Source: Ophiothrix spiculata (lineage: Eukaryota; Echinodermata; Ophiuroidea; Amphilepidida; Ophiotrichidae). From it: a stretch of 26,473 nt of DNA. This document shows positions 21,046 to 26,473 of the stretch, one piece after another (the stretch's first letter is position 1; each line of letters starts with the position of its first letter). Where the stretch lies: assembly GCA_000969725.1 (NCBI GenBank), contig JXSR01S018897.1; one strand, given 5' to 3'. A program made the translations under genes and the position numbers. The notes below the pieces were generated by a model. It had not been told where the DNA came from. It did not search any database and saw nothing but the letters and a program-made list of their open reading frames with translations.

Positions 21046-21231
21046 AATTAACACTATAAAGTAAAAAGCACTCCTTTTGGAACTGGCACTCATTTTTAAA
21101 ATCACTCATTTCGGGCATAGTACTAGGTACTCCTCCTTTAGTTCAAAAGGAGTGAATAATCAATTACAATCAATAAACAAAATGAGTGTCAGTTCCAAAA
21201 CAAGTGCTTATTAGCTTACAGTCTAATTAAA
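21046..21231. repeat. Foldback repeat in MKKS 5' intron
   Basis: Left arm TAATTAACAC...AGCACTCCTTTTGGAACTGGC (core 21067-21096) is answered by the inverted right arm GACACTCATTTT-type sequence, ending AGTGCT at 21208 and continuing to TCTAATTA near 21228. Core arms match at about 27 of 30 bases; internal loop about 80 bp. Probably a small MITE. Confidence 0.6.
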
Positions 21232-21270
21232 ATTTGATTTTTTTAAAACATTGAAAACAGCACTTATTAC

Positions 21271-21564
21271 CTTTTGTATCTGTTTATTCTTTAGCACTCT
21301 TTGCAGCTGTGGTTTTCTTCATAACAGGAACAAAACTAGGCATAAAACTTTCTTCTTCAGGTCTAGGTTCGGGTTTGAAAGCTTCTGTCTTTTGCATAAA
21401 ATACCAACCAACGTGAATAATTGCAAGGCCAATGGCTGATATATAGAACACTCGAAATCTGGAGCCGGAACGAGTTTGCATATGACGGGTGATTTTCTTG
21501 TTTGATCGCACAGGTTCTTGCGTCATGATAATGTTGGTATTTTCTTATTATTATCTTGATTTTT
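21271..21564 (-). other. MKKS: MKKS 5' exon carrying the first micro-ORF
   Basis: Acceptor CTTTTTCTTTTCAG precedes 21564; donor AAAAG|GTAATA (weaker) follows 21271. At least one further 5' exon and the promoter must lie upstream. Confidence 0.62.
21284..21526 (-). CDS. Upstream micro-ORF 1, 80-residue single-pass membrane peptide
   Basis: ATG at 21526-21524 (A at -3), stop TAA at 21286-21284. A basic N-terminus (RSNKKITRH.QTRSGSRFR) is followed by one hydrophobic segment at about residues 26-45 (VFYISAIGLAIIHVGWYFM), then an acidic/proline stretch (KPEPRPEEES) and a Lys-rich end. An in-frame ATG at residue 16 would give 65 residues. The positive-N, single-helix layout is that of a mitochondrial micropeptide, and its position in the leader of MKKS matches the human uMKKS peptides. 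A frame this long, intact and wholly inside splice boundaries argues for selection. Orthology is inferred from position and architecture only. Confidence 0.65.
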   Translation of the reverse strand: MTQEPVRSNKKITRHMQTRSGSRFRVFYISAIGLAIIHVGWYFMQKTEAFKPEPRPEEESFMPSFVPVMKKTTAAKSAKE

Positions 21565-21593
21565 CTGAAAAGAAAAAGAAATGAAATTTTCCT

Positions 21594-21772
21594 ACAGTGG
21601 CATTGGACAAGTTCAAAATTATGCCCAAACATTTTTCCAGACGTTTTGAGATTTTTACATCATTAGAAGGGTTACAGTTGGGAATAATGGAAGCATACAA
21701 AGCTTAAAGGGGCATTGGACAAATTCAGCATCATCCCCAAACTTTTCCCCTTGAAAGCATTTTAAGATTTTT
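21594..21772. repeat. Diverged tandem duplication upstream of micro-ORF 1 exon
   Basis: On the minus strand a unit from about 21772 to 21704 (AAAAATCTTAAAATG ... TTTGTCCAATGCC) recurs from about 21657 to 21594 (AAAAATCTCAAAACG ... CTTGTCCAATGCC), period about 113 bp, roughly 70% identical by eye. Confidence 0.55.
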
Positions 21773-21854
21773 GCATGGAGGTGGATTTGAAGTATTAGTG
21801 GTAATACTGACAGCATGCAAACTGTCATTGTCAAATTCAAACCTAATGCAGATA

Positions 21855-21893
21855 ACAAGCGACTAGGGGACGACCTAGTAACTTTGTCAATCA
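21855..21893 (-). repeat. 39-bp repeat, inverted partner of 22429-22467
   Basis: Minus-strand reading starts TGATTGACAAAGTTACTAGG and ends CGCTTGT. It differs from the plus-strand copy at 22429-22467 by three transitions. Translated in the shared frame, both give IDKVTRSSPSRL and all three changes are silent. Confidence 0.8.
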
Positions 21894-21999
21894 CATTCTG
21901 ATCTATTGTTATAATACCGCAGTAAATCTCGAGATCGATGTTATAATTGTCTTTAAACCAATCTTGCCGGAGTTGAGCCTTCTGCATGTAAAGTTTTAT

Positions 22000-22200
22000 A
22001 GGCCTAAATGGTATTTTATTTATTTACTAATGCCTACACTAAGCCCATACTGCGCGTCAGTGCGCGCACTGCAATCATTAACGGTAACTTGGTAAACTGC
22101 CTGCCTGGTTTGACCAGCCAGCAGCATGCTCATTGCTAGTCTTGATGGGTGACAGACTCGTAGGCCTTTACTGTGGAATCTCGATTTTATGTTGAATTCT
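22000..22200 (-). promoter_or_regulatory. Possible MKKS promoter / first exon region
   Basis: Locally richer in G+C and CpG (GCGCGTCAGTGCGCGCACT near 22052-22071) than its surroundings, and correctly placed upstream of the first micro-ORF exon. No TATA box or clear donor was assigned. Weak inference. Confidence 0.25.
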
Positions 22201-22584
22201 TTTTCCGTCCTTATGTATTTTTGCCTTTTTTAATTTTTTTGATTTCAAATAAAAGGAAGCTTAGGCACTACATTCAATAATAATAGGCCTGGATTATATT
22301 TAACAAAAATATTATTATCTATTAAAACTCTGTGTTGTGGCACTGATTGACTGAGACAAGTCAACTGAACCTATTGTAAAAGTCGATAGTTGATCGATCC
22401 CCGCATGCCAGATGGCAGTAACTGCTTCTGATTGACAAGGTTACTAGGTCATCCCCTAGCCGCTTGTGAACTCTTGCAGATAGATTTTTTACTTACACTT
22501 TACTCATCGTCAGGGGATGTCAAAGGAAAAGTCAAGAACGTTTCTATTGACAATAAAGTACATGTTGTCTCTTTTGTTGTAATT

Positions 22585-23350
22585 ATGAGTCTACTGATGG
22601 CAGGCGATATCCATCCCTGTCCTGGCCCATCCACAACACATCAGCACTCTGCATCGAATGATTCCTCATGTACATCCAATGACTTCAACGTATTCAAAGG
22701 GAAGGGACTGCATTTTATACGTTTAAACATGCGCAGTATTATGTCAGACGGCAAACTTTCGGAACTCAAATCAATTGCACAAAAAACCAAAGCAGCGGTT
22801 ATCGGTATCACAGAAACTTGGCTAGACGAAACAATTACAGATTCAGAGGGGGAGATTCCCAACTACAGAATTGAGCGGAGTGACAGGAACCAGAACGGAG
22901 GAGTAGTCTGTCTCTACATTAGAACTGATTTAACATATAATTTAAGAAAAGACTTACATCACAAAGACATTGACAATTTATGGGTTGAAATTATTCTTCC
23001 AAAGACAAAACCAATTATTGTTGGTGTTTGCTATCGCCCAGAAACGATCAAAAATTGTTTCAATACTTTGGAACAAATGTGTCTTGAAAATGATTGCTTT
23101 AATGATAACGAAAACATCATTTTAGGTGATTTCAATGCTGATATGTTGAAGAAAACAACTGAGAGTATCACTAAAGCTTTATTTCATTTTTGAAATATGC
23201 GCGATTTTAGTCAATTAATTGACAAAGCAACCAGAGTTACACCTACCAGTAAATCTGCCCTTGATCTTATTTTCGTCTCAGACCCTCAGAAAATCTGTCA
23301 ATCAGGAATTCTGACTTATGGTGTCAGTGATCATTTCTTAACTTACTATA
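22585..23350 (+). pseudogene. Endonuclease (APE) domain of the retrotransposon
   Basis: All the expected APE blocks are present in order in one frame, interrupted only by TGA at 23191-23193 after TKALFHF. The ORF can be extended back to 22432 without an ATG. Asn, Glu, GDFN and SDH catalytic positions look intact, so the nonsense codon is the main lesion. Confidence 0.85.
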
Positions 23351-24220
23351 CAAGAAAAAGTAGTAATCAAGTTTCTATTAACAAACATAAAACGATCAAA
23401 ATTCGGTCCATGAAAAATTATTCTGTTTTAAAGTTTTTAGCCATTTTAAATGAATTTTATTGGGAAGATGTTCTAAATTGCGATGTTGTTGACAAAGCAT
23501 GGGGACTTTTTAAAACTCGTTTACTTTCAGCCATAAATGAAATTGCACCTTTTAAACAAATCAGAGTGAAACAACGCACATGCAGAACCCTGGTTTTCTG
23601 GTGAAATTAAGGGGCTAATAAATGACAGGGATAAAGCTTTACACACTTTTGTGAAAACAAAGCAAAATAGTTATTTTAATGACTTCAAAAGGCTTAGAAA
23701 TAAAGTGCAATATGCTATTAGAAAGGCTAAATCTCAGTTCTATAAAGATAAAATTGAGGATAATATTAATAATCCCAAAAGTTTGTGGAATATTCTTAAA
23801 TCACTTGGTGCAGGCAAGAATGTCTCTGCAAAGTCATCCAGTATTGGCCTCGAGGTTGCCCGGTAAGATTTGTTTTAGCAAAAAAGTTCAATCATTATTT
23901 CACCACCATTGCCACCAACCTAGTCAACAAACTTCCTGTCGGCACCGGCAAATATGGCTTGGGCTCTGTAGAAAATTTTTACCATCAAAAAAATGTTAAA
24001 AAAGATTCATTCTGCCTTTTTCAAACAACGAAAGAAATTTAAAGTGTTTTGAAACATTTGAATAAAATCAATGTGTGCAAATCAACTGATCAAGACAATC
24101 TGCCTGCCAAATTCATTAAAGATGCAGCTCCTGTCATATGTCAACCTCTAACCCACATTTTTAATCTCTCAATATTATCCGGTAATATACCAAACGATTT
24201 AAAAAAATGCTTGTGTTGTG

Positions 24221-24350
24221 TCGTTTATGTCAATGATATGGTTTCTGCAGTTAAGTGTAAACTTCTTCTTTATGCTGACGATTCAGCTCTTATGGTCTCA
24301 CATAAGGATGTTGGAGTCATTCAGGAACAGCTCAGCATCAATCTTGAAAG
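24221..24350 (+). repeat. Misplaced copy of the RT YADD segment (130 bp)
   Basis: Matches 24796-24925 at 127 of 130 bases by eye, offset 575. Both encode VYVNDMVSAVKCKLLLYADD and the residues after it. This copy replaces the part of the RT between NDLKK and the KNSKTEAG stretch. Junction with the host sequence is at a shared AAAG on the right. Confidence 0.9.
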
Positions 24351-24795
24351 AATAGCAAGACTGAGGCTGGTAATTATAGACCAGTTTCGATTCTTAGTGT
24401 CATTTCAAAAATATTTGAGCGGATTGTCTATGACCAGTTCGAGAAATATTTGAAGGATGAGTCGCTGCTTTACGAATTTCAGTCCTGCTTCCATCCATCT
24501 TTTTCAACCGACACCTGTTTGATTCACCTGTCGGACTACATAAGAAAGGAGTGGGACAACGGTAATTTTACAGGTATGGTAGTCCTTGACCTCCAAAAAG
24601 CGTTCGACATGGTGAATCATAAAATTATGCTTGGTAAGTTGAACGCTATAGGCATGGATAGGAATTCAGTAAGGTGGTTTGACTCATACCTTTCTGACAG
24701 AAGCCAAGTTGTTGACATAGACGGGGTCCACTCACAGCCCATGGAAGTTACATGCGGAGTCCCACAGGGCTCAATACTTGGGCCTTTGTTATTCC

Positions 24796-24925
24796 TCGTT
24801 TATGTTAATGATATGGTTTCTGCAGTTAAGTGTAAACTTCTTCTTTATGCTGACGATTCAGCTCTTATGGTCTCACATAAGGACGTTGGAGTCATTCAGG
24901 AACAGCTCAGCATCAATCTTAAAAG
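24796..24925 (+). repeat. YADD segment in its proper place
   Basis: Source-position copy, directly after CGVPQGSILGPLLFL and before SVNEWLIDNKLSLHLGKTE, the normal order of RT motifs. Confidence 0.9.
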
Positions 24926-25232
24926 CGTGAATGAATGGTTGATTGATAACAAACTCTCTCTTCACCTTGGTAAAACCGAGTCAGTACTGTTTGGCTCCAA
25001 ACGCAAACTTGCGAGATAATCTGAGCTGAATATCACTTGTGTTAATGAAAAATTACCCCCAAGTCCGAAATAAAATATCTTGGTCTGGATATTCACCAAA
25101 CTCTGGATGGCGAATCAACTGCTCAAAAAGTTATTAAGAAAACCAACTCAAGGCTCAAATTTTTACAAAGAAAGGGAAAATTTTTAAATGTGTATACCAA
25201 AAAACTTTTAGTTTCATCTCTTATTTAATGTC

Positions 25233-25557
25233 ATTAGGCTAATGTAACTCAATTCTAGGTTTCCCGTCACCCGCCCGTGTTATGAAATTAGTGCCGTGTT
25301 TGCTGACCAAAATCCGAAAGTAATTCATTATTTTGAAAAACGATGTCCAAAAGTCGGCAAACTCTGTCTTAACAAATGCCTGATACATTTGACCATTCAT
25401 CAAATGAATATTGCATTAGTCACTAATGTAGTGCTAACATTAGAGTAAGATTGATAAAATATTAATATTATTCATAGTATTGAAATTCTGTGTTTTTTTT
25501 AGTATATCAACATACGATAGCATTAAAATTGTAATTGAACTAGTGAATATATATAAT
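25233..25557. other. Nothing recognised
   Basis: Sequence between the two retroelements. Similarity to the RT stops after about 25232 and no other feature is supported. Confidence 0.45.
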
Positions 25558-25573
25558 TTAATAATAATAATAA
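25558..25573. repeat. (AAT)n microsatellite, tail of the next element
   Basis: About five units of ATA/AAT at the 3' terminus of the minus-strand L2/CR1 fragment. Confidence 0.8.
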
Positions 25574-25915
25574 AGGGTGCTTTAAGGGCGCAAAATCTTC
25601 CGAAAAACTCAGAGCGCCAAACAAAACGAGAACACAACACTAACAATCAGGGAAAGCAAGACAGAACAGGTGGGTTTTGAGATGGCGTTTGACAACAGGA
25701 AGTGTTGAAATACTGCGAATGCTGTTTGGAAACGAGTTCCATACAGAAGACGCAGCATAGTGGAACGAACGTTCACCGGCAGTTTTTAAGTTTACCCGTG
25801 GAGTTTTGAGGAGTTTTTCAGCAGATGATCTGAGGGTACGAGACGGTTGATAAGTGCAGAGGATGGAAGATAGGTATTGAGGCAATGTGCCTTCAAAATG
25901 TTGGAAGGCAAACAT
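25574..25915 (-). mobile_element. L2/CR1 3' end, severely 5'-truncated
   Basis: Minus-strand frame ends at 25640-25642 and reads TLPQYLSSILCTYQPSRTLRSS..LLKTPR..LKTAGERSFHYAASSVWNSFPNSIRS..LPVVKRHLKTHLF. This is the C-terminal tail of L2/CR1-type RT proteins. A 3' UTR of about 65 bases and a trinucleotide tail follow. It is a different family from 1603-2611 (different tail unit and sequence) but shares the GAGCGCC-type word in the UTR. Confidence 0.85.
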
Positions 25916-25959
25916 GGTGAGTTTTTGGTTTACTATTTTTATTATTAATATTACTTTTG

Positions 25960-26370
25960 TTGCAGCCTCTTAGTTTTGGGTCTTAGTAGGTTCTTGCTTT
26001 TTAAAAATGTCTCGTTGCGGGGTCCCAGTTTTGGGTCTTGAATTCTTACATATTTATCTTTGTTGCAAGGTCTATTTGGATCTTGAGTCGGTCGATGCCT
26101 TTTTACATACATTTATTTTTGTTTTGGGGTCATAGCTTTGGGTTTTGGTAGGTTCTTGCCTTATTCTTTGTTGCAAGGTCTTTGTCTTAGTTGGTTCCTG
26201 GTCGTAAGGCTACTTCATTGTTTTTGTTACAGCATCTTAGTTTTGGGTCCTGATGGGTTCTCAAGACTTGCTTTTTTTTTTCTTTTTCACAAGGTGTTAG
26301 TCTTGGTACGGTACTGTGGCTTTTTGCCTTTAATATACAGTTTTGGTCTCAGTAGGACCTATATAAGGTT
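25960..26370. repeat. Degenerate minisatellite, about 8 units of 48-60 bp
   Basis: Recurring frame of TTTGTTGCA(A/G)..TCTTAGTTTTGGGTCTT.GTAGGTTCTTGCCTTTTT. Starts are near 25960, 26013, 26060, 26118, 26168, 26224, 26281 and 26335, with units strongly diverged. Open frames here reflect the biased T/G composition and are not genes. Confidence 0.7.
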
Positions 26371-26473
26371 AAGTATAAGGGCATTTCCATGAAAAATGGA
26401 CATGAGTCAAAAAAATCAACTTTACTTTTGGACCTCATTTTCACTCCCAAATTATTGCTAACATATGTCTGGA

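Larger units (their letters stand above)
24049..25019 (+). pseudogene. Reverse transcriptase domain of the retrotransposon, with internal duplication
   Basis: Fingers at 24049-24210; palm from about 24352 in a different frame (KTEAGNYRPVSILSVISK, then through 24450-25019 with FDMVNH, PQGSILGPLLF and LLLYADDSALMV). Between them sits an extra copy of the YADD segment. Residual C-terminal sequence continues after 25019 in shifted frames to about 25232. Confidence 0.85.
22429..25232 (+). pseudogene. APE-type non-LTR retrotransposon (CR1/Rex1-like group), broken copy
   Basis: The order is endonuclease then reverse transcriptase. From the ATG at 22585 the frame gives MSLLMAGDIHPCPGP, then APE endonuclease motifs: FIRLNMRSI, ITETWLD, NGGVVCLYIR, VGVCYRPE, ILGDFNAD, SALDLIF and SDHF (to about 23340). 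A linker with EPWFSGEI and SLWNILKSLG follows. Then come RT fingers (KSTDQDNLPAKFIKDAAP, HIFNLSILSG), motif A (VVLDLQKAFDMVNH), CGVPQGSILGPLLF, YADD (near 24850) and YLGLDI. Damage includes an in-frame TGA at 23191-23193, a frameshift near 23575-23582, a stop at 23864-23866 with further shifts to about 24045, a 130-bp misplaced insert at 24221-24350, a frameshift near 25060 and loss of everything after KLLVSSLI, at about 25232. The 5' end may start near 22429. No target duplication was found. It is not mobile as it stands. Confidence 0.88.

Noticed and set aside
21655-21987. 110-codon minus-strand ORF upstream of the micro-ORF exon, as a further host peptide
   Set aside because: Contains repeat units and no recognisable motif apart from the shared IDKVTRSSPSRL stretch; could be part of a 5' exon but coding is not supported.
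26138-26392. 84-codon plus-strand ORF
   Set aside because: It is read entirely from the T/G-rich minisatellite.
1-26473. CRISPR array or bacterial operon
   Set aside because: No regular repeat-spacer pattern; genes are spliced and eukaryotic.

Overview
This is an AT-rich, intron-containing animal nuclear sequence with no bacterial gene organisation. Every gene has GT/AG introns, and most non-coding DNA is decayed transposons: CR1/L2-type non-LTR fragments, palindromic MITEs and a tRNA-derived SINE. Gene content and repeat style suggest a non-vertebrate animal, perhaps a marine deuterostome (echinoderm, hemichordate or cephalochordate). That placement is inference; no species can be read from the window.

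Two host genes are recognisable. (1) The last four exons (993-4735, plus strand) of an SLC46-family major facilitator, related to the proton-coupled folate transporter; its upstream exons lie outside the window. (2) A complete MKKS/BBS6 chaperonin-like gene on the minus strand: four coding exons (18960 to 14166), 594 codons, preceded by two 5' exons (20257-20040 and 21564-21271). Each of these 5' exons carries a small intact ORF (53 and 80 codons) with one predicted membrane segment. The arrangement matches the human MKKS transcript, whose upstream ORFs encode mitochondrial micropeptides, and is the most interesting biology here.

Layout: 1-4735, SLC46 3' part, with an antisense L2/CR1 fragment, a hairpin repeat and a hAT-like MITE in its introns. 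4736-14165, intergenic and packed with mobile elements: a poly-G-ended element with a 9-bp target duplication, a 162-bp hairpin MITE, a SINE, a 534-bp TIR element, a 671-bp TTAA-flanked palindrome, a 616-bp TIR element and a further inverted repeat. 14166-about 22000, MKKS with its 5' exons. About 22430-25232, a broken APE-type non-LTR retrotransposon on the plus strand. Its reverse transcriptase contains a 130-bp misplaced second copy of its own YADD catalytic segment. 25558-25915, another antisense L2/CR1 3' end. 25960-26370, a degenerate minisatellite.

The two host genes are transcribed convergently, with about 9.4 kb of repeats between their 3' ends. No tRNA, rRNA or CRISPR is supported. 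All exon boundaries were read by eye from splice signals and reading phase, with family recognition from memory; nothing was searched.
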